Positions 35,451 through 47,425 are shown, counted from the stretch's first letter. The stretch is DNA of 64,000 nucleotides from Kryptolebias marmoratus (GCF_001649575.2 NC_051433.1:23343771-23407770), one strand, 5' to 3'. Program-made: numbers and translations. The notes: generated from the sequence alone by a model not told the origin.

Positions 35451-36152
35451 CCAACTCACTTTGTCATCTCCTTAGGTCCCCGTCACACTGGATAGTGATC
35501 CTGTTACACTCTCCTCTACCTGCACGACCTATTACAACTTGGCCGGACTGTGGCAAGTTTGGAAAACCTCCTTCAGTATAAATGAGGTTTGAGTGGCCAG
35601 TCCTTCAAATTCGGGGTGATGAAGGCTATGTTCCCACTGCAGACAAAAATGCCACACATCTAATTTTTTTGCCCACATTTTCCAGTATACTGCTGTCAAT
35701 CAAGAAGTACAACTCTGCCTGTATTTTTTACCCATATTTGAATTTTTGACATAATCTGCCAGTCTGAACATAAATCACAGTGGGGTGTGTGTATCATTCG
35801 AAATATTGATATTTTTTCTGGAGCAGGCGGGAAGCTGCAAGATCAAATACTACATTGGATGAAACAAGCTAGGCAAATGATAATTTTGTCAGCTACGATT
35901 GCACAACAGCTTCTGAATTGTTACACACGCTAACATGTGTAGCATCCGTATTTACTTCTGTAAACACAGCGTGCTATGTGTGGCGTCATGTCTTCTTCTG
36001 CACATGCGGGTCATATCAGGATTGTAGACTGTCCAAACTGGCGTCTGATGGTGGTTGAATTTAAATTATAACATGAAAAACCACCCACACACACAAAAAA
36101 ATATCTCAGCAAATCACTGGAATTGTGCATTAAGACCTGCAGTGTGAACTTA
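35451..36152. other. No assigned feature
   Basis: Unique-looking AT-rich sequence. No exon or named repeat seen. Confidence 0.4.
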
Positions 36153-36160
36153 ATCTAAGT

Positions 36161-36374
36161 GAGGGGTAGGCAACCCTAGACCTGGAGAGCCACTATCTTG
36201 CATGTTTTACTTGCTTCCCTGCTCCAACACACCTGGTTCAGTGGTTCAATTACCTCTTCATGTTCTGCAGAAGCCTGTTAATCACCCATTGATTCAAATC
36301 AGGTGCGTTGGAGCAGAGAAACAAGTAAAACATGCAGGATAGTGGCTCTCCAGGACCAGGGTTGCCTACCTCTG
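36161..36374. mobile_element. hAT-type palindromic MITE, 214 bp
   Basis: The two ends are long inverted repeats: 'ggtaggcaaccct' with 'ggagagccactatc' on the left, and 'gatagtggctctcc' with 'agggttgcctacc' on the right. Internal pieces ('catgttttacttg', 'aacacacctg') also pair. It is flanked by an 8-bp duplication differing at one base (atctaagt 36153-36160, atctaagc 36375-36382). The 8-bp TSD and the repeat text fit a non-autonomous hAT element common in fish. Confidence 0.8.
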
Positions 36375-36382
36375 ATCTAAGC

Positions 36383-39220
36383 TATTTTGGGGAGCGTCAG
36401 TCCCACATCATAAATAATTTGCCACCAAGCTCCACCCAGGACCTTGATATGCTGCCATCAACATGACAAACTACAATAACTACAGGAACTTTGTGTATTC
36501 TCAAACTCCTCATGCTCTTTAATGAGGAGCCCACTGTGTTTTTAATAATCACCTAACATTTTGCTAAAATCCTTCAAAGATCATCCAAATTTTGCCCGAT
36601 CTTTTACATTGTAGCAAGGTCAACATTCAGTGTGAGTAAGGCCAGTTTTGAATATCTTTACAGCTATTTTTTTCTGAAATGTAAAACAAATTCTTTTGAT
36701 AAAGCAGTTAAATTGTTTGATATTTTTGTCACTACTTTTGAAAACATCCTTTATGTTACTGTACACAAGTAGTTCTGTGAGGCTTTAGCATCAGTTGGAC
36801 CATCATGATATCTAAACTAAGCCCTCAAAGCCTTTGACAAAAATAAGCTTAATGTGTTATTTCTGGGGAGCCAGAAATAGCTGAAATCCTTGGCAAGTAT
36901 TGACATACAGCACCAGCCTTAAAAAACATGCAGACATGAAGAGATTTAAATATTGAACAGCTCCTGTTTTTGGCTGTTATCCTACACTAAAACACTTTCT
37001 GGGCTTTTGGCAAGCAAACATTTGTTGCAAACACCGACCTGCTGAAGAGTGATCAGCTTTATAACAGAGAAATGACCAGCAGTACTCTCTGTGATCTGCT
37101 TTTTTTTTAGCAAGAGAAAACTATATTTTTTGTTACCATTTATTATTAAATCTCTGCACCGTTGTTCAGTTTTTAGTCTCTTTGTTGCTCAGAGAACATT
37201 GGACATGCTGACACACTGGGATTTGTTGATCATTCAGAAACCGTTAAAAAATGACATGTCTAATTCCTTTGAAGGATTAAAAATATATGTCAGGATCAAA
37301 TTTCTATTTTTGCATTTGAACCGGACACGCAAAAGACCCACGTCTGGCTTAGATGCAAGTGAATAAAGTCCACCACGGTTCTCACATTGTTCCTCATTGT
37401 TCCTCAAATTGTTTGCCATCAAAATTGTTCAAAACCTCTCAATACATAACAAAACCAAATCCTGCATTTTAACTCAGCAGCCTCTCTATTGTTCTAATTT
37501 TATTTTCTGTTTCACCATTAACATTAACACAGCGAATCTTTTCGGGGAAAGCGGATCAATCTGCAGGCTGTGAAAGGCCTCTTAGTGCTGTGATGGTTCT
37601 ACTGTAATGTGGGAGCATGTGTCTTTTTTCTGAAGTGGTGGGGCTCACAGTTTCAGCTTTTCTGTTATTCTAATCAGATAAATTGACCAAATCAAATTCT
37701 ACTGATTTTTAAATGCTAAAATAAAGATAAACATTTAAAATGGGATTCCTACATCAAATTTAGTCACATTTTCTTTGCATGGTAAACTTTTCGAGTTTCA
37801 TCTTTTGCAATGTCCCAACTCTGGTAATGAAGTTGTACAATGCTCTAAAAATGTAATTGGTGGAATTATTTCCTATATATTTTGTGTTCCTAAAAAATGT
37901 TTTCATATTCTTTTTGATCTTTAGTGAAGTAAGCAACATCAAGTCAACATATGCAAATTTACAGCCACATCTTCGAGGCCAGCCTGAGCACACTTATTGA
38001 ACACAGTCTCTTATTGAAAGAAGGAAAAGGTAATAAAAGCATGATGTAACTTGTTCCACAATCTTCTTCTTTTGCACAATCTGCAGAATGTTTTCCTAAT
38101 CTGATAAAAAAAAAACTATAACTGCACTACACCACTGAACTGAGGAAATAAAAAAACGTGAAAAATGTGAGAATTCGTGCAGTTAAAGTGAGTAACAACC
38201 ATATAATTTACATGAAAGGAAAACTGATCTTAGACTGTGTGACTCTCATGATCTGCTGGACTGAAGAATCATGCTTGCAAGTATAAACCTAACACATTGT
38301 TCTAATTGAAAAAGTAAAGCAGAGAACATGATTACAAGTCATAAATAGTATGAGCTCTTTAGCATGTTTTTTTTATGTCCAATAATTTGTATAAGTAAAA
38401 AAAGGACATGATTTACTTTTTTTAGGCTACAATAGAATAAATCTTTGTTTTCTCATTTTCTAAATCTACTTTTTACTGCAATACTTTCCCACAGATAAAA
38501 AAAAAATTATAAAAAGCTAATTAAAACAAAAACACATAATTTTCACTTGATAGTCATTTTAAACAACAGAACAACTTTTGTCATACTGAGGTTTAAGGAA
38601 AATGTGCTGATGAAAACAGTAAACACTACGATGCCACTTTTGTGCATCGGCCTTGCATTTCTGTGTTATACAGACATACATCAGTGTATTATTTGGTCCT
38701 TAATTTTTTCACATTTTGACCCATGTACAAAAATTTCTATATACAACATATGTGGCAAAATCTCAAACAGTGTGACAGTAGCACAAGATAATGTTAAAAT
38801 GTTTTTAATTTACCATTTGGCATTTTAACTACTCACTACTGAATCATCAGATACTTTACTTTTGATGTCTGCAGTTTTGACCTTTTAAACTAACCCCCCT
38901 CTCCAAGGTGGAATTAAATCCCACTGTGCTCTCCATGATTTCCCATATCAGAACGCATGGTAAATGTTTCTGTAGAGTCTGTGCTGCAGCGAGTTGCTGC
39001 CAAAGACACCATTCATTCATGGATGGCTACCAAAAGTGCAAGGATGTATTCTGGTGATTACATTACGTGTCCCGGCATGTTTCCATGTTGAGCGAACAAC
39101 AACGTTTAGAACTTGACAAGCTGTTGGAGAGGATGTATCTAGCTTATTATAAAACCCTCCTTTCCCCATCATCTCCTCAATATGTTCACAAACACAGAAA
39201 AATAACCCCTCAGATTGCTC
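36383..39220. other. No assigned feature
   Basis: Long AT-rich stretch with several A-rich and T-rich runs (for example 38107-38115). Only chance reading frames are seen. Confidence 0.45.
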
Positions 39221-39234
39221 GTTGCCATAGCAAC
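39221..39234. promoter_or_regulatory. Strong X-box motif (RFX type)
   Basis: GTTGCCATAGCAAC consists of two good X-box half-sites (GTTGCC and AGCAAC) around AT. It lies about 0.9 kb upstream of a CpG-rich patch that may be a promoter, so a proximal regulatory role is plausible but unproven. Confidence 0.42.
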
Positions 39235-39542
39235 TCCAGCTTGAGCGTTGTGATGCTACAAGGCCATGTATGCTGTGGAGATGTGAGGCATTTGAAGGGG
39301 AACAGCACAGGCTGTCTGAGACAAAAGTCCTAGAGATGCTATGAAAAGAAGAGGCTTTGGAGAGAGAGCTGGAGACAGAAAAACAACACAAGAACAAACT
39401 TTGCAGATTAAAAAGAAATCTGCAGGATATATAAAATAATGAGCCTGTTATCACTGAGGACCAAGGTTCAGAATGTATCCCAGTGTTCCAAAAAGTGCCC
39501 AATTCAAAAGAAATGAAATGATATTTACTTTCATTATGTAGT

Positions 39543-39842
39543 CATCCATTCATTTCATGTGTCCGTTTGGTTCCGCCTGTCTCCAGCTGTCATTGGATGA
39601 AAACTGGGGTACACCCTGAACAGATCACCAGTCTATCACAAGGAGATATAAAGACAAGCAACCATTCACACTCACACAGAGAACTGATTTAGGCCAGTGA
39701 ACCTAACATCCATGTTTTGGACAGTATAAAGAATCCTGAGTACAGAGAGACAACTCACACATGCATCAGGAGAACTATGCAAACACCACGTGTACATGTT
39801 CAGACCTGCAACCTTTTTACTGTGTGTCAGCAGTGCTAACCT
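39543..39842 (-). mobile_element. V-SINE-like element, diverged
   Basis: Minus-strand copy. A CATC-type tail is followed by 'cctgtctccagctgtcattg', 'ggggtacaccctgaacagat', 'gacaagcaaccattcacac', 'aacctaacatccatgtttt' and a head region ending 'agcagtgctaacc'. It is older than the copies at 10116 and 34597. Confidence 0.65.
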
Positions 39843-40080
39843 CACAATATAGTCACATTTAACTAAAGTTTATTTTCAAGCAACAATCCAAAAGAAAGCA
39901 AAGTGTGGTTCATTGTTTTGATAAAAAGGGATCTGTGATTTGGGATTTAGCAAAGTTTGGGTTTGAACCTGCAGCCTTCCAGCTGAGGGGCAACCACTTT
40001 AATGCGTCTAAGTGCAGCCTACAAGTTATTTATTTAATCTACTGACTAAATTCCTTTTATGTGTAAATTGCACTTTGGTT

Positions 40081-40460
40081 GACTTTCACCGCCAACGTGT
40101 CAGACTCTATTCACACGTTTTACTTCCTCTCCTACTACACATCCGTTTTGTTCCACGGTGAAAGCTGAAGACGACCAGGAGCAGAAAGAAGAAACTGACT
40201 GTGCTGATACAGACCGGAGAGAACTGCGCTGGAGTTTAGGCTGATCAGGTGGAAAGTGGGATTTGCGAAATGTTGTTTTGTTGACTCTGTCATGTCGTTT
40301 TGACAAGTCCTGATCTTGAAACGTTGATACTACAATTTGTCTAACAGCAACTGGGCTCCGTGGACCTTTGATTTCATCGCTGTGAAGACGTAGGGCATCG
40401 CGCTTTTTCTGTCACACTGAGAGAGAACCATCTGCTCTCTGAGTATCCGCCGCCTCCCCT
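40081..40460. promoter_or_regulatory. CpG-rich patch, possible promoter
   Basis: I count 18 CpG dinucleotides in 380 bp, far above the surrounding AT-rich DNA. Splice-like signals include cag/gtggaa near 40247 and a pyrimidine-rich ttttcag near 40482. No recognisable protein is encoded. It may be an alternative promoter or first exon of the gene suggested at 44 kb, or an unrelated small CpG island. Confidence 0.4.
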
Positions 40461-41545
40461 CAAGAGCATCCACTGTTTTCAGTCCTTGATTTTATGTACA
40501 CTACGTCTTTCTCTTCATGCTTCATCTGTAATGTGTGTGGACACGAGGACCCTCGAGGGTTTTTTTTATAAGTCGCAGAATATCAGAGAAAAATTCAGCT
40601 CCAATAACAGTCAGATGCTTTGAATTGGCCGTTGAAAGTGTTTTTTTCACCCTATCAAGGAAAACACAGAGATCACATTTTCATGCGAGGGATTTCTGCC
40701 ACCACCTCATTACATTTGCTAGTGAGCGAAAAAAAAAAAAAGATTTTCCACAGTTGTTTTACTGCTTGGAAAATGTGCTGTCAAAACTTTTACAAATCCA
40801 GCTCTCATATTAAATCAAGAGGCAATAACAAAGAAATCCCAGTAACCTTCTATTTATAAATCAGAAACCAGATTTTTCAAAATGTTGAAATCATGTGAAT
40901 ACAGAACAGAAATGTCACGTTTACGCACTCAGATTACATTAGTATGATGTTAGGACACAAACATAATCTAAACGTGTCTGTGAATGTAAATGTGAATGTG
41001 ATTTTGCATACATTTACATTTTAAGACTTTTCGGGATTTATGTGTGAGTTTAAAGCACGTTCTGCACAACTAATATAATATTTAATATTTAAGTTGTGTT
41101 TGAGCAAGCATGCCTTTACAGTTTAAAGTTAATAACATGTTTTACATGTCCTGTATGCACTGTGTTTACAAATTCTTTCTCCTGTCTTTATGTTTTCCCC
41201 TTTGCTCTCATTATTTCCATATACTCTCACAATAGGAACAGTTGGTGAAAACCCAAAGGGTTGGCTGGAGGTAGAAGGAATCACAGTATTTTAATGACTT
41301 ACAAAAGCAGGAGACAATTCAAAACTAATGCAAGAAATATGTAAATACAGTAAAAAAATAATAATAATAACCAAGCACAAATTGAAAAAAATTTAAAACA
41401 GATGACCAGATTAGCATTTATACACACAGGAGCTAATAAAAATGATCACAGATCAGATCAACAGGAACAGCAACAGGAAAATTCAACTCCATTTACTGTA
41501 ACTAACACTCAGGCAGAGATTACCAGAATAAATAAAGGCCTAGCA
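40461..41545. other. No assigned feature
   Basis: AT-rich DNA with an A-run at 40730-40741. Two overlapping plus-strand frames at 40535-40859 have no recognisable domain. Confidence 0.4.
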
Positions 41546-41549
41546 TTCG

Positions 41550-41790
41550 TTGAAGGAATGCATATCGCCTGCTGCCTTCCATGTCAGAGTTTTAAACTAA
41601 GATCCTCGAGTGTTCAGAGAAGTCAGAGTTATAGCTGTTAAACTCAAACATTCAAAATAATTTCTTACACCATTCTTAGGCCATCTTGAATTTGGTTGAC
41701 TGTAGATGTAGATTTAATGACTTTCTGAGAGATTAATTAAAATCCTCCAGTGGTTCATGAAATATTTTGCTAACATACAGACTTTGTCTC
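41550..41790 (+). repeat. U-family repeat, first unit of a pair
   Basis: It opens 'gaaggaatgcatatcgcctg' and contains 'ccatgtcagagttttaaac', 'gccatcttgaatttggttg', 'tttctgagagattaattaa' and 'ggttcatgaaatattttgct'. It is shorter than other units owing to internal deletion. Confidence 0.68.
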
Positions 41791-41794
41791 TAAC

Positions 41795-42215
41795 AGTTAA
41801 TGTTAAAGTTTGAAGCAAATATGTGGCACAATGTATGCTGCTCCAAGTATGCGTTGGGAATGACTCTGTTGCTACCGCGTTAAAGTTTACCTGAATATCT
41901 GTCAAACTGACACGGTTACAGCCGCCATTTCTTGGTTATCTAAGGTTGATTAGCTGTAGCAACAATCTTGGACTGGGTTTACTCTAAAAGTTATTCTGTT
42001 GAAGATGTCAAAACAGTGATTGTTGTCTGAGAATTTTGTTAAAATATCTCCAGTGGTGCATGATATATTTTGCTCACAGCCAAAAGGGCAGACTCCAGCA
42101 TTAACTGCCAAAAGGTTAATCAAACATCTTGTGCAATGCGTAGAACTTGAAGTATATGATGTGGATGACTCTCAGCTACTGAAACACCAAATTCTAGCTC
42201 AAAATTATTAATGTA
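41795..42215 (+). repeat. U-family repeat, second unit of a pair
   Basis: It begins with the linker 'agttaatgttaaagtttgaa', then 'gcgttgggaatgactctgtt', 'gaatatctgtcaaactgac', 'ggtttactctaaaagttatt' and 'tatattttgctcacag'. A further partial unit may start near 42100 ('gatgactctcagctactgaa'). Confidence 0.62.
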
Positions 42216-42235
42216 AAATTGTAGGAATGTAGGAA

Positions 42236-42768
42236 TCAATCCTCCTCTGCCAGCCTTCAGTCTGTGCAAAACGCTGCAGCAAGGTTACTAACTAACTCCC
42301 ATAGAAGAGCTCACATAACTCCTGTTCTGGCCTCTCTGCACTGGCTCCCTGTAAATTTAAGGATCCATTTCAAAATTTTGGTTTTAACTTTCAGGGCACT
42401 TCATGGTCAGTCTCCCAAATATATCTCGGCTCTTCTGAAGCCTTTCTGTCCATCCAGGTCTTTGAGATCCTCAAATCAGATGTGTCTGGTGGTACCTGGC
42501 ACCTTTTATAAAACACGTGGTGACAGAGCGTTTCAAGTGGTTGCTCCCAGGCTCTGGAACGCTCACCCCCTGTCGCTGCGTTGCTCAGACTCCACGGTCT
42601 CTTTTAAGAAACATCTTAAGACATTTTTATTCAGACAGGTTTTTAGTTAGGTGCTGGTTTAAAATTTTTAAGTATGTTTTTACCGTCTTTTTGCTCTCTG
42701 TTCAGCACTTTGTGACGCTGCTGTCTGTGAAATGTGCTATATAAATAAAGCTTACTTACTTAAAGATA
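42236..42768 (+). mobile_element. L2-type LINE 3' end
   Basis: The frame at about 42264-42650 encodes the C-terminus of an L2-clade reverse transcriptase protein. Landmarks are Q-N-A-A-A-R-L-L-T, I-T-P-V-L-x-S-L-H-W-L-P-V, F-K-I-L-V-L-T-F-R-A-L-H-G, S-R-S-L-R-S-S, G-D-R-A-F-x-V-x-A-P-R-L-W-N and a final F-K-x-x-L-K-T-F-L-F. The stop is followed by a short 3' UTR ending 'tgctatataaataaagct', the usual L2 tail with AATAAA and a short ACTT repeat. This 5'-truncated copy keeps an intact reading frame over 128 codons, so it is fairly young. It lies between two U-family pairs. Confidence 0.85.
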
Positions 42769-43185
42769 ATCACAAATCCAAATGCACCTCTAACAAACGG
42801 AGACATGATCTATGGAAATATTCTCTAACAGTAAATGTGTTGATCAGTGATGGATGTTTCTTGATTTGACATTTTCAGCTTGAATCAGTCGTCAGCCTTA
42901 CTGTCCTGACCTCTGTTGAAGCAGTATCTCTTTTTGTTTATTTGCTTCTATAGTTTTTACCTTTCAAAACAATATTTTTTCTTCTTATTTATTTTTAAAT
43001 GACTAACTCAAGCAGACAAGCTCTGAGTGGCTGTCAGACAATACTTTAACAGAAAGAGGACTGAAACAAGTAGCTGCAGTTTTCTTTTCTATTAATTATA
43101 CATGTAGACACTGAACCTGCAGCAGTATTTTCTCATTCTGACTGACTTATTTAACAGAACTGCTTGCTTTAAATTAAAGACCTAG
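42769..43185. other. No assigned feature
   Basis: AT-rich spacer between the L2 fragment and the next U-family pair. Nothing recognised. Confidence 0.4.
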
Positions 43186-43189
43186 CATT

Positions 43190-43590
43190 TCTTAAAGGAA
43201 TGCATGTTGCCTGCCGTCTTTAATGCCACAGTTTTTGACTAAGATCTTCATATGTTGAGAAATGATGGAAATGATTGTAGCCGTTTTGGTCAAACCTTAA
43301 AAATAACATTATGCTATAATCACATGTGTTATCATGAGATGTAACACTCAGCATATGTGTTGTAAATGACTCTCTGCTACTAGTACTTTACATTTAGCTC
43401 AATATCCGTAAAACTGACTGAATTAAAGCCATTCCTGTGTTTTTCTAAAATCAACAGCTTTTGGCAGCTATCTTGAATTGGGTTGGCTCCAAAAGCCAGT
43501 CAATTGCAGATGCAAAACTAATGATTATTTTCTGGAAGTTTCATTAAAATTCGTCCAGTGGTTCATTACATATTTTACTAACAGACTGAA
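43190..43590 (+). repeat. U-family repeat, first unit of a pair (best preserved)
   Basis: This is the most complete unit, with all segments in order: 'aaggaatgcatgttgcctgc', 'atgccacagtttttgacta', 'agccgttttggtcaaacctt', 'gtgttgtaaatgactctctg', 'aatatccgtaaaactgactg', 'ggcagctatcttgaattggg', 'ttggctccaaaagccagtca', 'tggaagtttcattaaaattc' and 'catattttactaacagac'. Confidence 0.75.
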
Positions 43591-43599
43591 AAAGTTGAC

Positions 43600-43925
43600 T
43601 GGAAATAGTTATTGGCAAAATTTTAAAAGCAAATCCAATGCAATCTGTGAGTGCTCAAATTATGTGCTGGGATCAGTCGCAGCTACTTCAACAAAAACTT
43701 TTAGATCAATAGCTGTAAAACTGACTGAGTTGTAATCATTTTTGTCCTCTAAGGTCCGTTGACTTTGGCAGCCATACTGAGTCAAGTTGACGCCAAAGGT
43801 TTATCAGATGTAGATACCCATCCAATGATTACTTTCTGAGAGTTTCATTAAAATACATCCAGTCGTTCATGAGATATTTTGCTAACAGACAAACAGACAC
43901 GGGAAATATGTTATCGCCTGACTTT
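43600..43925 (+). repeat. U-family repeat, second unit of a pair
   Basis: It starts with 'gttattggcaaaattttaaa' and 'gcaatctgtgagtgctcaaa'. It then repeats the 3' half of the previous unit: 'gtaaaactgactgagttgta', 'ttgactttggcagccatact', 'actttctgagagtttcatta', 'gttcatgagatattttgcta' and a short 'acagacaaacagac' tail. Confidence 0.75.
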
Positions 43926-44040
43926 CACCTTTTGATGGCAGATGATGTTTTAATAAATCAAATAAATGCCACCCTGACAATACGGTCTTTACAGTGTAGG
44001 CTTCACTTTTTGATATTTACACAGTTTTTCTGAGCTCTCC

Positions 44041-44309
44041 TATCCGCTGGCTGCGCGCTCTGGACACCTCCCTCCTCCCCTCCTCTCCTCCTCCTCCTCT
44101 CTCCTCCTCACGCAGAGCTCTCCGCGCACAGGCACAACAGATGGTAACAGTACTACAAGCTGCAGGAGCGTAAGAATTTGGCGCAGAAGTACTTTTATTC
44201 CTCCAAACTTGACTGGAACGTTTAGTCTGAGAGGAGCTGGGGGGGATTCATTCTCCACTTTCTGACACTCTCTGGATCCTACGTTTACCAGGCGGAATCT
44301 GCTGTCAAG
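44041..44309 (+). promoter_or_regulatory. CpG-rich promoter and candidate 5' untranslated exon
   Basis: I count 11 CpGs in about 270 bp, preceded by a CT-rich tract (44066-44110). The segment ends at CTGTCAAG/GTGAGT (donor at 44309/44310), an ideal 5' splice site. No TATA box is clear, as is usual for CpG promoters. No plus-strand coding frame is supported, so this would be a non-coding first exon with its coding exons beyond the window. The transcription start cannot be placed. A minus-strand frame here (44040-44258) is an artefact of the CT tract. Confidence 0.5.
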
Positions 44310-47054
44310 GTGAGTTATTCTGCTTTTTGAATGGTGTTCCAGATTCTGAATCGATGATGACTGTGTAATAACTAATAATTGTGCATCAGGATCTGTCTTA
44401 CTCTTATTGAAATGTGATCAAATTTGACTGAAAGAAGAACAGTTGATCAGGACAATAGCCACTATTAGAGCTAATGTCCTATAGATTTAATTAAAATGTA
44501 AGTAATTTTGGTATAGATAAAAAAAAGAAAAAGTTGTTTAACTGTATATGAATCAAAATATTAAGCACAGAATGCTGATTAATTTAAAAATAGCCTTAAC
44601 ATACCTGACAAAGTTTAGAGGGGCAGAATCAATGGGATGTAGAAAGTTTAGAAACGTCAAACCTCCCTTTACTTCCCCTTTTTGTTTCCAGAGCTGTAAG
44701 TTTGAGTCTCAGTTGTTTGCCAGGAGTTTATTGCAGCCCTTTTTCTCCCCCGATGCTCCGCAGGCGCACATGTATGTATACTGTGGTGCTGATGCTGCAG
44801 CCCTGTGAGGATGCTGCTGTCACATCACCGAGCAACGATCAGTCACAGATTCCTCCGTTCGAGGGGTTCGGGTGAAAATCACTCTGCAGAGAAGAGTTTT
44901 TTTTTTTTTTTTGAAAGAAACAAAAAGAAACAGACATTTTTGTCAAAACCCAGTGATGGTGACTGACTCTGTGTCTGCTGTAATTTTTGACTTCCTATAA
45001 GACGTTATCAGAGTCAACATGTTTTAAAGCACATTTTCATAGCAACAACACGACACCAAACCTCTGCACAGCAAACGGAATTGTAATAAAAGCACTGAGA
45101 ATTTTCAAGTGACTATAACAATAATTTAACAGAATATTTTGGTCACTTTGAAGTCAGGTTCATTGAAAGGTTATGAACCAATAATATCTTACCTGGTGTA
45201 GATAGGAGATGAGGTTTTTCAGCAAAAACACTTCAAATCTTTAGTAATTTTTCAATTTTTCTTCAAACTTACCCCAAGTCCTGCAGTTGAAAATCTTTCT
45301 AATCAAACAGAGGCTTCAGGGACAGAGATGCGTACTCTAATTCTGCTAGATGAAGATTTTTACTATGTTTCTTTAAATTGAATTACAATCACAGAAACAA
45401 ACACTGGAAATGAGATGTCTTTGTTTTCTTTTTTGTTTTCAAGAGGGCTTGAGGGTGGTTGGAAGGTATTGTATTTAAAAAAAAGTACCCAGACTGATAA
45501 ACCACTGTTAAGAAACAAACAAACAAAAAAATAAAAGGCAGTCATAATTTGTCATTTTGGCAGAAATTAACCCTAGAATTTCAGGTAAATAAACATGCAT
45601 CGAGAAACTGGTGGCAATGTAAAAATTTATTTCAGAAAACATGAATTATGAAATTGTGGAAACTGGGTTGTTTTAAGATAGTTTTGGTTACTTTCAGATT
45701 ATCCATTAGCTTGTCAGGTCAGTCACAATTAAACTCTGTTTAACAATTTTAAATCTTCAATACTTTTATACCCCCCCCCACACACACACACACACACACT
45801 TCAATAAAGCCAAAATGTCCCTTTAAGTTTTAATGCAACACACATGATGTCACTGTGGTTGGAGGCATGAAAATTCAGTAGTTTTTCTAGAAAACCAGTT
45901 TGCATGCTGTAAACACTGATCATAAAGAATAATTACTGACAGTCAGCTGTAAACAGATGAGACATGTTTCTGCAGCTTGTCCGACACTGATGCTTTTGAT
46001 TTACGCCCAAAATTATCAATTTCATCAATCCACAATGAGATTTGTATTTAATGACAGGATCTTCAGCAGCAAAGCTAAGCCTCGCTTTGAGCTCCTCATA
46101 TATGTGTATATATAATTACTCACCAGAGTATTTTGATTACAGATTAATGCCATTCATCCACATGTCATGTCCCTGAGTTGCTGGTGTGCTGTATGATTTT
46201 TACGATCTTCGTGGAGGTCCGGACCTCCTTTGGGCCCCAGGTGGCCCCGTGGCAGCAGCAGGTGCAGCAGGGAGTAGCAGCAAACCACCACGCAGCCTCA
46301 CAGTTTGGACACAACTAGATCTCTGGGGAAAACAGTCCAACTTTGAGCTGCTCTCTGTGTGTGCTGCTGGTACAGGAGACATGTGGGGACTGCTTTATGA
46401 CTGCTGAGGTGCAAATCTACATGTACTCCTGTGTTTAAATGACAGTATGGGGATATTTTTAATTACATAAAAACAAATAACCTGTAGGAAAGAGGGTCTA
46501 CTGCACTGTGTAAATACATAGCTGCTGTATCTATTTGTGCAGGTCTGCTCACTCACATGCAGGCGCTCATTCCTTTCTGCTCTGCTTTCATTCATTAGTT
46601 CTTTTGTTTTCTCTGTAATGTACACACAGTAACATAGGCGTTCTGTTTTATTGGGCCGCAGAGCAACATGACAAACTGACTTCACCTCTCGTGCTCCTAA
46701 ATAATTAGTGTGCGTCCTGAGTGTGGTTCTTACTACACACCGAGCAAGTATATTGGGGCATAAATTTTTGCTCGCTGCAGCACAGAAACCTCACAGAGGG
46801 CCTGAGAGATTATCCAATATCTAATATCTGCTCTTCATTTATCAAACCTGCACACTCTGGATACACACAGTGATGCATTTCAGCAAAGTTTATTTTGTTT
46901 ATTTTACTAAAAACGTTCACATTTCTTATGCATCAAATGGGAAAAGACAGGAGGACAAACGCAACTTTTTAACACTAACGTTAAAACTGAAGGAACTGAA
47001 ACTTGCAGGAGGCTCTGCTGAAGGGGCAATATGTTTTGTGTGTGTGCGTTAGTC
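44310..47054 (+). other. Putative first-intron DNA without assigned feature
   Basis: Contains a T run (44897-44912) and a C9/CA microsatellite (45771-45799). A GC-rich block at 46200-46410 has a 73-codon frame of alanine/glycine-rich composition that I cannot assign. Two stretches (about 45980-46110 and 46640-46800) look like possible conserved non-coding DNA. Confidence 0.35.
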
Positions 47055-47425
47055 TGTTGTGTAACCAAAAGATCTCATGAATCACTGGACAAATTTTAAT
47101 AAAACTGGCAGAAAGTAACCATTGGTTGTGCATCTAAAACCGATTACCTTTTAGCATTAACAAAAATCAAGATTGCTGCCACAGGTAACTGCCAGCACAA
47201 AAATAGCTAAACTCAGTCTTTTTTTTTATATAGATAATGAACTAAAACTTGATGTGGTAGTAGCTGAGAGTCATTCACAACATGTGACATCTTGTAGTAT
47301 TACATAGTTGCTCATAACATTTTTTTCAACCACTGACCAAAACGGCTACAACTCCCTCATTTCTCAGATGGTCTTAGTCTAAAACTCTGGTATGAAAGGC
47401 AGCAGGTGGTAAAGACTGCTGTGCC
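47055..47425 (-). repeat. U-family repeat
   Basis: Minus-strand unit. On the plus strand: 'gatctcatgaatcactggac', 'aattttaataaaactggcag', 'gtagtagctgagagtcattc', 'ctgaccaaaacggctacaac' and 'aaaactctggtatgaaagg'. Confidence 0.7.

Noticed and set aside
39017..39502. A 161-codon minus-strand frame, serine-rich
   Set aside because: The serine/leucine-rich translation follows from purine-rich text on the plus strand. No domain, and the strong X-box lies within it.
44040..44258. A minus-strand frame with an acidic and arginine-rich tail
   Set aside because: The charged run comes directly from the CT-rich tract of the presumed promoter, and nothing else in it looks coding.
46186..46407. A 73-codon alanine/glycine-rich frame
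   Set aside because: No splice sites or family match. It may be a small GC-rich island but is not supported as an exon.
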